From positions 3,646 to 67,645 of the forward strand of contig JBLIEI010000019.1 in assembly GCA_047633055.1 (NCBI GenBank): a stretch of 64,000 nt of DNA. The letters run 5' to 3'. Source of the DNA: CALJFL01 sp047633055. Lineage in GTDB: Bacteria > Pseudomonadota > Gammaproteobacteria > Pseudomonadales > Halieaceae. Below, piece by piece: positions 53,057 through 62,541 of the stretch (position 1 is the first letter of the stretch; each line of letters opens with the position of its first letter). The notes under the pieces were generated by a model. The model made no database searches. It had not been told where the DNA came from and was given only the letters and a program-made list of their open reading frames with translations. The translations under genes were made by a program, and so were the position numbers.

Positions 53057-55165
53057 ATGTATATCTCTCGATTCACGGCGATCGCCGCTCTAGTCACTAC
53101 GCCGTACGCACTCGCCAATGGCACTGCAGATACCGAAAAAATTGAGGTCATTGAAGTTTTTGGCGTGTACCCAGACGCCAGAGTGCCGGGTACGCTCCCC
53201 GGCCTGCAGGATGGCAAGATATTTGAAGGCAAGAAAACCACGCTGGTGAACCTGAACGAGCAACCGGTGTTCGTCGAGCCGAACCTGCGTCAAATGTTCT
53301 CCCGCCTGCCCGGATTATTCGTATCGGAACAGCAGATTCCGAGCATCTACAACGTCAACTACCGGGGACTGGGCAATCCGCATGAATCCGAGTTTGTAGC
53401 GTTCTTCCAAAATGGCGTGCCGCTGGCGGCAGACATGTTTGGCTACCCCACAATTTATTATATGCCTGCGGCGCAGCGGGTCGAGCAGATCGAATTCGTC
53501 CGTGGCGGGGGCGGATTGCTCTACGGTCCGCAGATCGGACCCGTGCTGAATTTCGTGACCCGCCGTGCAAGTGCGGACGCGGAAACATCCTTCAGAACCG
53601 ACCAGACAACGGGCAGTGACGGCATGTACAGCACCTACAACGAGCTGAACTGGTCTCAGAACGATGTCGGCGTGCTGGCGTCGTTTGACCACCGCAGCGC
53701 CGACGGTCCACGTGACAATGAAGACTACGAGGTCAACTCGGCCTATGTCGGAATCTCCTACGAAGGCTTTGAGGATATCCGCCTGGGATTCGATGTGGAC
53801 CTCTACCAGTCTGATTCCGGCGAAGCCGGACGGCTCACGTCCCAGGAGTTTGCAGCAGACCGCGACCAGACCAAGTCACCGTTTAACCGGATAGAGATCG
53901 ATCAACTGATCGCCAACCTGAACTACGAACAACAGATCAACGAGGCATCCACGCTAAATGGTAACGTCTGGTACTCTTCCATGGACCGATTAAGCCGCCG
54001 CTCTGCCATGTTCACGGACCCCGCCGACGAGCCCGCAACAACCGCCATCGACGAGCAGAAGTTCGAAAATTATGGCTTCGATCTGCGTTACGCGCTTTCT
54101 TGGGGCGGTAGCCACGTGCTGACGGCCGGCACGACGGGGTATCTCGGCGACAGCCCACGAACCCGCCATGTCAGCGATGACATTCGTTCCAGCGGCCAAA
54201 ATCCTCAGGATCTGGTCTTCGAGCAAGATCGCGTTATGACCTATAACGCGGTGTTCGTCGAGAACCTGTTCCGCTTCGGCAACCTCAGTGTCGTGCCCAC
54301 GTTGCGCTTCGAGCGGATCAACTACGATCTGGAAGAAGAAGTGAAAAACGAAAGTCTCAACCGTGACGCCATCGACCTGGACGAGACGTTCAATGAGACG
54401 CTGTTCGGCCTGGGCTTGGCATACCAAACCAGCGAGCGCTCGGAAATATATGCCAACTTCTCGGAGTCGTACCGCCCGCAACGCTTTGACGATCTAATTA
54501 ACCCGAACTCGGAATTGGCAGGCGCTAACGGTCCTGACGCGTCGAGCGCCGTCAACTACGAGATCGGCTACCGCAGCCAACCGATCGATAATCTGGTTTT
54601 CGACATTAGCGCGTTTCGCATTGATTTCGATGACAAAATCGAGCAGATTCAGGTGAATATCACGGACGTGGAACGAGTGAACAGCGGTGACTCGCGCCAT
54701 CAGGGCATAGAGTTCAGCGTGGAGTACGACCTGCTGGCCGACGCATCGCGTTCATTCAAGGTGTTTGCCAACGGTTCTTTGCTCGATGCGGAGATACGCA
54801 ACAGCACTAACCCGGATCTTGTCGGCAACGACACCGCATTCGCACCCGATTATCTGGTTCGAACAGGCTTCCTCTTCGACAGCGACAAGTGGAACGCAGC
54901 CCTGACCGCTACCCTCGTTGGTGAGCAGTTCTGGCAGGACTCTAACTTGGCGCGCGGCGCCGGTGCCAGCGAAATCGAAGCAGAAATTCCGTCCTATGAA
55001 GTGGTTGATTTCAGTCTCGAATACCGGCCCACTGATCAATGGGCCCTGCACGGCGGTATCAACAACCTGCTCAACGAAGACTACTTCAGTCGGGTGCGCA
55101 ACGACGGTATCGAGCCAGCGCTCGAGCGCACATTCTACGTTGGGTTCCGCTTCGAAATCCGCTAG
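53057..55165 (+). CDS. TonB-dependent receptor, iron/siderophore type under Fur
   Basis: 702 residues, with signal peptide MYISRFTAIAALVTTPYALA, TonB box-like IEVIEVFGVYPDA, a plug with LRQMFSRLPGLFVSEQQIP and RVEQIEFVRGGGGLLYGPQI, and a barrel ending in FYVGFRFEIR. The plug resembles the FecA-like subgroup that imports ferric citrate or similar chelates, but lacks a long signalling domain and there is no sigma/anti-sigma pair nearby. The Fur box in front fits iron uptake. The coding DNA seems GC-richer at third positions than the sulfatase genes. A broken DM13 gene follows. Confidence 0.9.
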   Translation: MYISRFTAIAALVTTPYALANGTADTEKIEVIEVFGVYPDARVPGTLPGLQDGKIFEGKKTTLVNLNEQPVFVEPNLRQMFSRLPGLFVSEQQIPSIYNVNYRGLGNPHESEFVAFFQNGVPLAADMFGYPTIYYMPAAQRVEQIEFVRGGGGLLYGPQIGPVLNFVTRRASADAETSFRTDQTTGSDGMYSTYNELNWSQNDVGVLASFDHRSADGPRDNEDYEVNSAYVGISYEGFEDIRLGFDVDLYQSDSGEAGRLTSQEFAADRDQTKSPFNRIEIDQLIANLNYEQQINEASTLNGNVWYSSMDRLSRRSAMFTDPADEPATTAIDEQKFENYGFDLRYALSWGGSHVLTAGTTGYLGDSPRTRHVSDDIRSSGQNPQDLVFEQDRVMTYNAVFVENLFRFGNLSVVPTLRFERINYDLEEEVKNESLNRDAIDLDETFNETLFGLGLAYQTSERSEIYANFSESYRPQRFDDLINPNSELAGANGPDASSAVNYEIGYRSQPIDNLVFDISAFRIDFDDKIEQIQVNITDVERVNSGDSRHQGIEFSVEYDLLADASRSFKVFANGSLLDAEIRNSTNPDLVGNDTAFAPDYLVRTGFLFDSDKWNAALTATLVGEQFWQDSNLARGAGASEIEAEIPSYEVVDFSLEYRPTDQWALHGGINNLLNEDYFSRVRNDGIEPALERTFYVGFRFEIR

Positions 55166-55236
55166 CGCTCCAACGTAAATCCCCAGAATCGAAATCGATG
55201 GCGCTTGTGTGTATTCACGCATAGACTCCATCGATA

Positions 55237-55839
55237 TTGATTCGCTTACCGGGTAATGTCAGAGCGCCTGCGAATTTGAATTCAGGCGCTACAGTAGGCG
55301 TAAGGGATAGACGAAAAATTGGTGAAGCACTGGTATTTGCGACGCCGCCTATTGCTCTCGATGCAAGCAACCAAGCTGTGCAGCAGGTAATGGCCCACGC
55401 GGCGCAACAAGCAGATCAAACAGATCAAACAGATCAAACAGTAAAAGAAAACATGATTATGGAATCTGAACCTCAGGTGCTAGTACGGGGAAAATTTCGT
55501 GATGCTGATTCCGTTCACCGTGGCTCCGGTGATGCTGTCCTTTACCGGTTGGCCGACGGCTCACACCTGCTCCGCCTGGAAAACTTCAGGGTGACCAACG
55601 GGCCGGATTTAGCCGTATATCTCGTTAAGCACGCAGATCCATCTAACCTGGATCAGGTCACATCGGGCTTCCTGAATCTAGGGAAGTTAAAGGGTAATGT
55701 GGGCAATCAGAACTAGGTGATTCCTGCTGAGACAGACCTGTCTGAATTCAAAAGTACCGTTATTTGGTGTGAGTTGTTTGGCGTCTTATTCTCAACTGCA
55801 CCATTGTCTGAGTGGCTAGAAGTTCAACGATTGATCTAA
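55237..55839 (+). pseudogene. DM13-domain gene interrupted by an amber codon
   Basis: From a TTG at 55237 the frame reaches FATPPIALDASNQAVQQVMA, and then the DM13 domain (VRGKFRDADSVHRGSGDAVL, ENFRVTNGPDLAVYLVKHAD, LGKLKGNVGNQN). A TAG at 55714-55716 follows where DM13 proteins have Tyr (GNQNY). The same frame then goes on with VIPAETDLSEFKSTVIWCEL, FGVLFSTAPL and ends at TAA 55837-55839. The sense text after the stop is the normal DM13 ending, so one base change (TAC/TAT to TAG) broke the gene. The N-terminus also lacks the usual signal segment. Intact relatives are anchored near the membrane and may bind or oxidise a cofactor. Confidence 0.8.
55412..55438 (+). repeat. Three tandem 9-base repeats in the DM13 gene
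   Basis: CAGATCAAA occurs three times in a row (55412, 55421, 55430), coding a Gln/Thr-Asp repeat in the linker before the DM13 domain. Because the unit is a multiple of three, copy change would alter linker length but keep the frame. Confidence 0.85.
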
Positions 55840-56646
55840 AGAATTGTCGCTCACAGGAGCACTATTTCCATTGTAAATGCTTAATCTTATCTACTGATGA
55901 TCTATAAACTTCATCAACGTAAATTCCCAAGCAACCGCCCTACTCCGTTGCGCCAATATACTCATCCCGAGATCACAGTAACGTTGAGCGCCGACTTTGT
56001 CATTATCCGCATTGAATAGATGTGACACCGCGTTAACTATTCGAATTATTCTATTTTTGAGTTTTCTCTTAGCGGCGTAAGTAATCGGAGCAGAACTGGC
56101 AATATCGTTAAGACGCACACCCCAAAGTTTTTCCTATCACATTGGACAAAAGCTATTATGTAGCGATCGACATCACTGGCAAACACAAGACCACCTGCCG
56201 GCAAACCCCAATTTCAGCCAACACGAAGATCATTCACATTGTTTTTGTTTATATGCTTAGGAGGACTATAGCCCGTGGCACCATTTCAGTGATCCCAGAT
56301 TAACCCATCAGCTGGGTCAGGTATGACGACTTGCCGAAACAGGTAAGCGACTGACCGTGCCGTGAGCCGCAGCTTTTTATGGGCAAGTTTGCCTACTGCC
56401 GCTTGCTCGGCGGTATAGCCTGGTGCCGCCAGATGAGCATAAATGAGGTCTCCGAACACCATTATTGTCATCACTTCCACCGTGGTTCGATATCTATGTA
56501 AAGAAGAGAGTGCTTTGTTCAGCTAGGCATAGGTCAGGGGCTATTTTTCAATTCCATGCACGATACCTGCCTTTTTGATCTTTATTCTTGCTCGAAACAT
56601 AAACATCGCCTCTAATAGGGAATCAAAATAAAACAGGAAATCCTCA
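55840..56646. other. Intergenic, possible minus-strand relics only
   Basis: Two short minus-strand frames look partly protein-like: 55891-56118 (KNRIIRIVNAVSHLFNADND) and 56286-56480 (FGDLIYAHLAAPGYTAEQAA). Neither has a good start or a recognised family, and no promoter is clear. About 800 bases without a supported gene suggest decay. The sulfatase ribosome site (AGGA) ends this stretch. Confidence 0.35.
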
Positions 56647-58146
56647 ATGCAATTCATTTCACAACTAAGCCGGATGTGCTTGCTAGCTGCAGCCTTAGTG
56701 ACTGCGCCGGCGCTATGGGCTGCGGATAAGCCCAACATCCTGATCATCTGGGGAGACGATATAGGTCCATTTAATATTAGCGCCTACAACAACGGGATCA
56801 TGGGGTACCGTACCCCCAATATCGACCGCATAGCCAAAGAGGGAATACTGTTTACTGACTCCTACGGAGATCAGAGCTGCACAGCAGGGCGAGCCGGCTT
56901 CATTACTGGCCAACATCCGATGCGTACCGGCCTCACCAAGGTCGGACTGCCCGGTGCCAAGGAAGGCATGCAAAAAGAAGATCCCACTATTGCTGGACTG
57001 CTCAAACCCCATGGCTACATGACCGGACAGTTTGGTAAAAATCACCTGGGCGATCTCGATGAGCATCTGCCCACCAATCATGGCTTCGACGAATTTTTCG
57101 GTAATCTCTATCACTTGAACGCAGAAGAAGAGCCAGAGCATGTTGATTATCCCAAGAGCGATGAATTCGCCAAGCAATTCGGTCCACGGGGTGTTATTCA
57201 CTCCTACGCTGACGGAAAAATCGAAGATACTGGCCCTTTGACCCGAAAGCGCATGGAGACAGTCGACGAAGAGTTTCTGGCCGCATCACTGAAGTTTATC
57301 GATAGTGCTCACGAGGCTAAAAAGCCATTTTTTGTCTGGTTTAACTCAACTCGCATGCATGTTTTTACGCGGCTAAAGCCCGAATCCGTTGGTGTTACTG
57401 GACAGGGAGTGTATGCGGACGGTATGGCTGAACACGATGGTCATGTGGGACAATTGTTGCAGAAACTTGACGACCTGGATATCGCTGAAAATACCATCGT
57501 AATGTACTCAACTGATAACGGTGCCGAATTACTGCTTTGGCCAGACGGTGGTTATACACAGTTCCGCGGGGAGAAAAACTCAAACTGGGAAGGTGCCTAC
57601 AGAGTGCCCATGATGGTTCGCTGGCCTGGAAGCATAAAGGCAGATCAGGTTTCCAATGAGATTATTTCCTTACAGGATTGGCTGCCGACATTATTGGCTG
57701 CGGTTGGAGAACCGGACATCAAGGCAAAACTGAAAAAAGGCACTCGGGTGGGCGAAAATCGTTACAAGGTGCATTTGGATGGCTACAACTTCATGCCTTA
57801 TTTCGTGGGCGAGGAAAGTAAAGGGCCCCGTGATACGTTTTACTATACGTCCGATACCGGAGATATCGTTGGTATTCGAGTCGGGGATTTTAAAACTGTA
57901 TTTAAGGAGCAGCGCGCCCACGGTGCTGAAACCTGGATTGACCCTTGGATTGTGCTGCGAGCCCCGAAACTGTTCAACTTAAGGCAGGATCCGTTTGAGC
58001 GGATGGAACACGAAAGCGAAAACTACTATCAGTGGTGGGCCGAGCATATGTTTTTGTTTGCACCGGCGATGGCTGAGGTTGCCAGGTTCAAGGCAACATT
58101 TGAAGAATTTCCTCAGCGCCAGAAACCGGGTAGTTTTGTTCCCTAG
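56647..58146 (+). CDS. Secreted type I arylsulfatase, second copy type
   Basis: 499 residues with signal peptide (SRMCLLAAALVTAPALWAAD). Active-site Cys in DQSCTAGRAGFITGQ, metal Asp pair in NILIIWGDDIGPFN, GKNHLGDLDEHLPTNHGFDE, and MYSTDNGAELLLWPDGG. It matches the sulfatase at 42222 closely across long blocks, for example FGNLYHLNAEEEPEH and FGPRGVIHSYADG in both. The pair therefore acts on related sulfate esters. AGGA eight bases before the ATG. A strong terminator follows at 58201. No FGE maturase is in the window. Confidence 0.92.
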   Translation: MQFISQLSRMCLLAAALVTAPALWAADKPNILIIWGDDIGPFNISAYNNGIMGYRTPNIDRIAKEGILFTDSYGDQSCTAGRAGFITGQHPMRTGLTKVGLPGAKEGMQKEDPTIAGLLKPHGYMTGQFGKNHLGDLDEHLPTNHGFDEFFGNLYHLNAEEEPEHVDYPKSDEFAKQFGPRGVIHSYADGKIEDTGPLTRKRMETVDEEFLAASLKFIDSAHEAKKPFFVWFNSTRMHVFTRLKPESVGVTGQGVYADGMAEHDGHVGQLLQKLDDLDIAENTIVMYSTDNGAELLLWPDGGYTQFRGEKNSNWEGAYRVPMMVRWPGSIKADQVSNEIISLQDWLPTLLAAVGEPDIKAKLKKGTRVGENRYKVHLDGYNFMPYFVGEESKGPRDTFYYTSDTGDIVGIRVGDFKTVFKEQRAHGAETWIDPWIVLRAPKLFNLRQDPFERMEHESENYYQWWAEHMFLFAPAMAEVARFKATFEEFPQRQKPGSFVP

Positions 58147-58200
58147 TTGAGGCAGTGAAGATCGGGAGGCCAGCTGCATAGACTCCATAGGCATCGTTAA

Positions 58201-58236
58201 TAAAAAAGCGACCTCCATTTAAAGGTCGCTTTTTTT
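58201..58236. terminator. Bidirectional intrinsic terminator between convergent genes
   Basis: AAGCGACCT (58205-58213) and AGGTCGCTT (58222-58230) pair around an eight-base loop, with A-tract before and eight T after. It ends the sulfatase transcript on the plus strand and the glutathione peroxidase transcript on the minus strand. Confidence 0.9.
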
Positions 58237-58263
58237 TGAATTTGAGCGGGCCAATTTCAAATC

Positions 58264-58833
58264 TCAAAACAGTACTACTGCATCCGCCTTTGGAGCTACA
58301 CGCGGTAGCACACTCTCTATGGCGACCTCCAGCACCTTGCTTTCAGGGCTTACACTACTGCCAAATTGCTGCACTACCTTCCCCGAACTATCGACAACAT
58401 ACTTGTTGAAGTTCCAGCCCGGCGCGCTTTTCTGGCTTGCCAATTCCTTGAATATTGGGTTGGCCTCGCTACCTTTCACGTGACTGGGCGCAACCATAGT
58501 GAACGTTACGCCGTAGTTGACATAGCATACCTCCGCAGCAGCGGCCTCATCTTTGGCCTCCTGACGGAAATCGTCACTGGCAAAGCCCACTACCACAAGG
58601 CCGCGCTCGCGATATTTCTGATAGAGCGCCTCCAGCCCTTTGAACTGCGGCGTGTAACCGCAGTGACTCGCCGTATTGACGATCAACACAGGCTTGCCTG
58701 ATGCGACTTCACACAGGTTTAGCTGTTCACTGGAATGCAGTTTACGCATTGAATGATCAAGATATTCGGGGCACGCGGCAGTGGCAACGGAACTAAACAA
58801 CAACACTGCAGCGGCAACTGGGGAACGCAACAT
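58264..58833 (-). CDS. Secreted glutathione peroxidase-family protein (Cys type)
   Basis: 189 residues. A signal peptide (SPVAAAVLLFSSVATAAC) precedes the thioredoxin-fold peroxidase. The peroxidatic residue is Cys58 in NTASHCGYTPQF, and APGWNFNKYVVDSSG carries the Trp-Asn of the tetrad. The usual FPCNQF is replaced by FASDDF, so the common resolving Cys of that loop is missing and the enzyme may use another thiol. It should reduce hydrogen or lipid peroxides in the periplasm. AAGGAAAT precedes the ATG. Confidence 0.9.
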   Translation of the reverse strand: MLRSPVAAAVLLFSSVATAACPEYLDHSMRKLHSSEQLNLCEVASGKPVLIVNTASHCGYTPQFKGLEALYQKYRERGLVVVGFASDDFRQEAKDEAAAAEVCYVNYGVTFTMVAPSHVKGSEANPIFKELASQKSAPGWNFNKYVVDSSGKVVQQFGSSVSPESKVLEVAIESVLPRVAPKADAVVLF

Positions 58834-58926
58834 ATGGATTTCCTTGGGTTAAAAAAGCCAGTAATTAAATAAACATACGCTGATATGAGCCAGGCAGTTC
58901 AATTCTGCGAGTGAAGAATTTGTAGT

Positions 58927-59820
58927 CTATATGTTGTTGCGATTGAGAAAGTCTATCGCACGATTCTCGGCATCACCACCGAACAGAAACATCGTTGCGT
59001 GACCTCGCCAGCGGTGCAAGTACAGCTCGCTTTTCACGCCTGCTGCGCGTAGCGCATTGTAGTAATTTATAGATTGATTTTGATCCACCAAGACATCGAG
59101 TTTACCGTGGTAAAGGAAAACCGGAGGGTCATCAGCAGAAATGTGAAAAAACGGTGACGCATCGGCATAGCGCTCCGGCATTTCATCGCGTGTGCCCCCC
59201 ATAAAGCGCGCCACAACCGGGCTTTCGGCGTATTCTCGTAAATCCGCGGGAATGCCGCCGGCAACCACTGTCCGCAGGCGTGGTAATTGCTGCGCTTGTT
59301 CGCCGCCTGAGATCGCGTTATCCAGACTGCCCAAAAGCGCAGCCAGATGTGCACCCGAGGAATAACCCCAGGCATTGACCCGATTCAGATCAAGTTGATA
59401 AAGATCGGCGTTGGCAGCCAACCAGCTGCGCGCCTGCTGCAGGTCGTCAAGCTGCGCAGGGAAGGTAAATTGCGGAGCAAAGCGATAGTCCAGATTCATC
59501 ACCGCGTAGCCCCGCTGCGCAAGCTCCTTACTAATAGTGGTCATATCTTTGCGACTGCGATTGGCCCAACTACCACCATGTATTACTATCACCACCGGTA
59601 GCAGACCGCGTTGCTGCGGCAGATATAAATCGGCGTGCAGAATTTGTGGCCAGTTGGATGGAGTATAAGCAAAATTTAGAATCTCACGCTCCAGCTGATA
59701 GCTCGGTTGCGATTCAGCCAAACTGGACTGCTGCTGTGCTGCCAGTTGAGCATGACAACCCAGCGAAGCCGCGCCTAAGGCGAGCAAGATACCCTTCTTA
59801 ACAAGTAATATTAATTTCAT
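58927..59820 (-). CDS. Lipoprotein alpha/beta hydrolase (HSL/carboxylesterase-like)
   Basis: 297 residues with lipobox GAASLGC near residue 22, so likely membrane-attached. The oxyanion loop is VVIVIHGGSWANRSRKD, the nucleophile in NAWGYSSGAHLAALLG, the Asp in GKLDVLVDQNQS, and the His in HRWRGHATMFLFGG. This is the layout of BD-FAE and carboxylesterase-type hydrolases that act on small esters. It is convergent with nothing and lies 93 bases before the peroxidase gene on the same strand. Confidence 0.88.
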   Translation of the reverse strand: MKLILLVKKGILLALGAASLGCHAQLAAQQQSSLAESQPSYQLEREILNFAYTPSNWPQILHADLYLPQQRGLLPVVIVIHGGSWANRSRKDMTTISKELAQRGYAVMNLDYRFAPQFTFPAQLDDLQQARSWLAANADLYQLDLNRVNAWGYSSGAHLAALLGSLDNAISGGEQAQQLPRLRTVVAGGIPADLREYAESPVVARFMGGTRDEMPERYADASPFFHISADDPPVFLYHGKLDVLVDQNQSINYYNALRAAGVKSELYLHRWRGHATMFLFGGDAENRAIDFLNRNNI

Positions 59821-59960
59821 CAGATTGATTGTAGGTCCTCGCTACCACTGCCCTTTGATTGGTCGTACGCCTTGACTTCAGCCGTGGATCTCTTTGACAC
59901 AGAATGATATGGATTGGTTAAGCTGCCGCGATCGGCGATAGTTTTTCAGTTCCAGCGCAA

Positions 59961-59990
59961 GTGACGAGCCCAGGCAAATTACCCTATACT
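59961..59990 (+). promoter_or_regulatory. Candidate sigma-70 promoter of the aminopeptidase gene
   Basis: GTGACG (59961-59966), an 18-base spacer and TATACT (59985-59990) lie about 87 bases before the aminopeptidase ATG. Four of six and five of six consensus bases. Inferred from pattern and place. Confidence 0.4.
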
Positions 59991-60076
59991 GGTGGATCTC
60001 ATGAGTGGAAGCGACGAATGCGCTCCTGCTGCAACGACAAACTGGTCTGTTTCTCGTCGTTCCCAAAGGAAAAGAT

Positions 60077-61609
60077 ATGTTAAGAATTCCTGTTGTGCTG
60101 TGCGCTCTGCTCGGGCTATCGATTTCGGCCGTAGCCGATCAAGGCTTTGATTTCACGTCTTTCGCGGTTCCGAAAACCGGGCGGATCATCATACCGGTCA
60201 TAGAAGGCGAATCCCTGAGCGGTGCAGCCGCAAACATTGATCGCCTCACGAAGGGCGCGCTCAGTATCGCGGCGTCGGAAGCGTCTTTCACCGGCGAAAG
60301 TAACTCATTTGTCACCCTGCTTGGCGTATCCCCTTACTCACGTATCGACCTCATTGGCATCGGGGCGGAGGCCGCTGATCGCGTCAGCGCAGAGAACTTT
60401 GGTGGAACGGCATCGGCACTAATTGGGGATACGGCCGGCGGAACTGTACAGATACTCTGGCCGGACGATATTGCAAACACTGAGGCTACCGCCGCGCGCG
60501 TCGCTTTCGGCTACCGGCTGCGCAGCTACCGCTTCGATCGCCACCAGGCACAAAAAGTCGACCGGGATACACTGCCTTTGATTCACCTTCTGAGCAACGA
60601 TAATTCCCAAAAAGAATACGCGGATGACCTCGCACATCTTGCTGATGGGGTTTTCCTGGCGAGAGATATGAGCTCCGAACCCGGCAATATCATTTACCCC
60701 CAGTCGTTTGTCGAACGAATCGAAACACAGTTCGAAGGACTCAGAAACGTTACGATCAAAGTGCTTGATGAAAAAGACTTACAGCGACTCGGCATGGGAG
60801 CACACTGGGGCGTAGGCAGAGGCTCAAGTAAACCACCTAGGCTGCTGATTATCGAATATCTGGCCGGCGAAGATAGCGCGCCGATTGTACTGGCCGGCAA
60901 GGGTATTACTTTCGACACCGGAGGTATCTCACTGAAGAAAAATGACGGCATGTGGCAGATGAAGGGTGATCTTGGTGGCGCAGGCGTCGTGACCGGCACT
61001 GTCCTCGCCGCCGCGCGACGCGGTGCGCCGGTCAACGTCATCGCATTGGCAGCACTGGCCGAAAATATGCCCTCGGGCACGGCCATACGTCCAGGGGATG
61101 TTCTCACATCGATGTCTGGCATCACCATCGAGATCAGTTCTACCGATGCAGAGGGTCGGCTGGTATTGTCGGATGCCGTACATTACGCTCAAGTGACCTA
61201 CGAACCGGATGTACTGATCGACGTAGCGACCTTGACCGGCGCTGTCGGTCGCGCGCTGGGAGACGGGTACGCTGGGATATTCGGCCGTCATGATGAGCTT
61301 ATAGACCAGCTCACAGCCGCCTCCCAAGCTGCGGGAGAACCCGTATGGCGTCTGCCGCTTGACGATTCGCACTTTAAGCAAATCGAGTCGAAGGTAGGCG
61401 ATATCGTAAACGGCGGTGTTGGTGACCCTGGCGCAAGCGTCGGCGCAGCGTTCATAGGCGCGTTTGTCAATGAAGATCAGCACTGGGCGCACTTTGATAT
61501 CGCAGGTGTTGACCATATGAAAGAAGACCGACCGACAATTCCAGCGGGTTACTCCGGCTGGGGTGTGCGCGCACTCGACGAGTACCTACGCCGCCACCAC
61601 CAGCAATAA
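60077..61609 (+). CDS. Secreted leucyl aminopeptidase (M17)
   Basis: 510 residues from ATG 60077, fixed by AAGGA six bases before it and by a signal peptide (LRIPVVLCALLGLSISAVAD). The M17 metal and catalytic motifs are in VLAGKGITFDTGGISLKK and SSTDAEGRLVLSDAVHYAQ; the usual NTDAEGRL has Ser for Asn. DVATLTGAVGRALGDGYAG is also typical. Most M17 enzymes are cytoplasmic; the signal peptide makes this a periplasmic peptidase, adding to the peptide-handling theme. A lipoprotein cyclophilin gene follows at 61696. Confidence 0.92.
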   Translation: MLRIPVVLCALLGLSISAVADQGFDFTSFAVPKTGRIIIPVIEGESLSGAAANIDRLTKGALSIAASEASFTGESNSFVTLLGVSPYSRIDLIGIGAEAADRVSAENFGGTASALIGDTAGGTVQILWPDDIANTEATAARVAFGYRLRSYRFDRHQAQKVDRDTLPLIHLLSNDNSQKEYADDLAHLADGVFLARDMSSEPGNIIYPQSFVERIETQFEGLRNVTIKVLDEKDLQRLGMGAHWGVGRGSSKPPRLLIIEYLAGEDSAPIVLAGKGITFDTGGISLKKNDGMWQMKGDLGGAGVVTGTVLAAARRGAPVNVIALAALAENMPSGTAIRPGDVLTSMSGITIEISSTDAEGRLVLSDAVHYAQVTYEPDVLIDVATLTGAVGRALGDGYAGIFGRHDELIDQLTAASQAAGEPVWRLPLDDSHFKQIESKVGDIVNGGVGDPGASVGAAFIGAFVNEDQHWAHFDIAGVDHMKEDRPTIPAGYSGWGVRALDEYLRRHHQQ

Positions 61610-61695
61610 GGGAGACCTTTCTGTTGATGGCGCAGTAGTGCATTATCTTTTTAAACATGCCGCTAGTAAATAAACAACCGATACACAGGAAACTA

Positions 61696-62388
61696 ATGAA
61701 TAGAAATCAGCAACTGATCGGCCTATTAATGTTCTCGATGTCTTTACTCGTAGCCTGCGGGAATGAGCCTGAACCCAAAGAAACTGAAACAACCAATAAG
61801 GTGGCAACGCGGCTCGCGAAGGAAACCGAAGCGGCACCCAAGCCAATGGTCCAGATTGACAAGTCCAATCCGAATTGGAAGCAGAACCTTGAACTACCAA
61901 CGCTATATAGCTTTGAAGCTGAAAAAAGCTACTACTGGGATATGCAGACTAACAAGGGTGAAATGAGTTTCAAGCTTTACCATGAAAGTGCGCCCATGCA
62001 TGCCACGAGTACGATTTTTCTAACGAAAATGGGTTTCTATGATGATGTGATTTTTCATCGCATCATTCCCGGTTTTATGGCTCAGGGTGGCGATCCAACC
62101 GGCACCGGCAGAGCGGGTCCCGGCTATCAATACGACGGTGAGTTCGATGGCTCAACCAGCCATACCCGCCCAGGCCTGCTCAGTATGGCAAACGCCGGCC
62201 CCGGCACGGATGGTAGTCAATTCTTTATCACCTTTGAGCCGACCGTTTTCCTCGACGGTAAACATACGATCTTCGGTGAACTTGTGACCGGTGAAGCCAC
62301 ACTCAAGCAATTGGAAGAATTTGGCAGTCGTTCCGGTGCGACCAGCGAGCGCATTGTTATTAAGAAGGCTACGATTCGTATTGAATAG
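61696..62388 (+). CDS. Cyclophilin-type peptidyl-prolyl isomerase, lipoprotein
   Basis: 230 residues from ATG 61696 with AGGA just before it. Lipobox SMSLLVACG shows a lipid anchor, then a charged linker (EPEPKETETTNKVATRLAK). The cyclophilin domain has the catalytic FHRIIPGFMAQGGDPTGTG, SMANAGPGTDGSQFFITF and LDGKHTIFGELVTG. It should assist folding of envelope proteins at proline bonds. It is 86 bases after the aminopeptidase and may share its transcript. Anchored cyclophilins are less common than free periplasmic PpiA. Confidence 0.92.
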   Translation: MNRNQQLIGLLMFSMSLLVACGNEPEPKETETTNKVATRLAKETEAAPKPMVQIDKSNPNWKQNLELPTLYSFEAEKSYYWDMQTNKGEMSFKLYHESAPMHATSTIFLTKMGFYDDVIFHRIIPGFMAQGGDPTGTGRAGPGYQYDGEFDGSTSHTRPGLLSMANAGPGTDGSQFFITFEPTVFLDGKHTIFGELVTGEATLKQLEEFGSRSGATSERIVIKKATIRIE

Positions 62389-62541
62389 CAGTGATAAAAC
62401 GGCATGAGCACTTAGACATCTCTGAACCTGCCTCACTAATTCAAACTTACGGGATGCCATATCACAGATCCCCCACTCCCGAACCCTGGTGGCCTCATGT
62501 GGCTTCCAGGCTTGATTATTTTCCTTAGAATCACACACTTG

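Noticed and set aside
53990..54481. 163-codon minus-strand frame opposite the Fur-controlled receptor
   Set aside because: Antisense to conserved barrel sequence; no family resemblance.
53057..55165. Receptor as a FecA with sigma-factor signalling
   Set aside because: No extended N-terminal signalling domain and no ECF sigma/anti-sigma genes beside it.
55412..55438. CRISPR-like repeats
   Set aside because: Only three 9-base units without spacers, in frame inside a coding region.
60929..61516. 195-codon minus-strand frame opposite the aminopeptidase
   Set aside because: Antisense to the M17 catalytic region; no start context.
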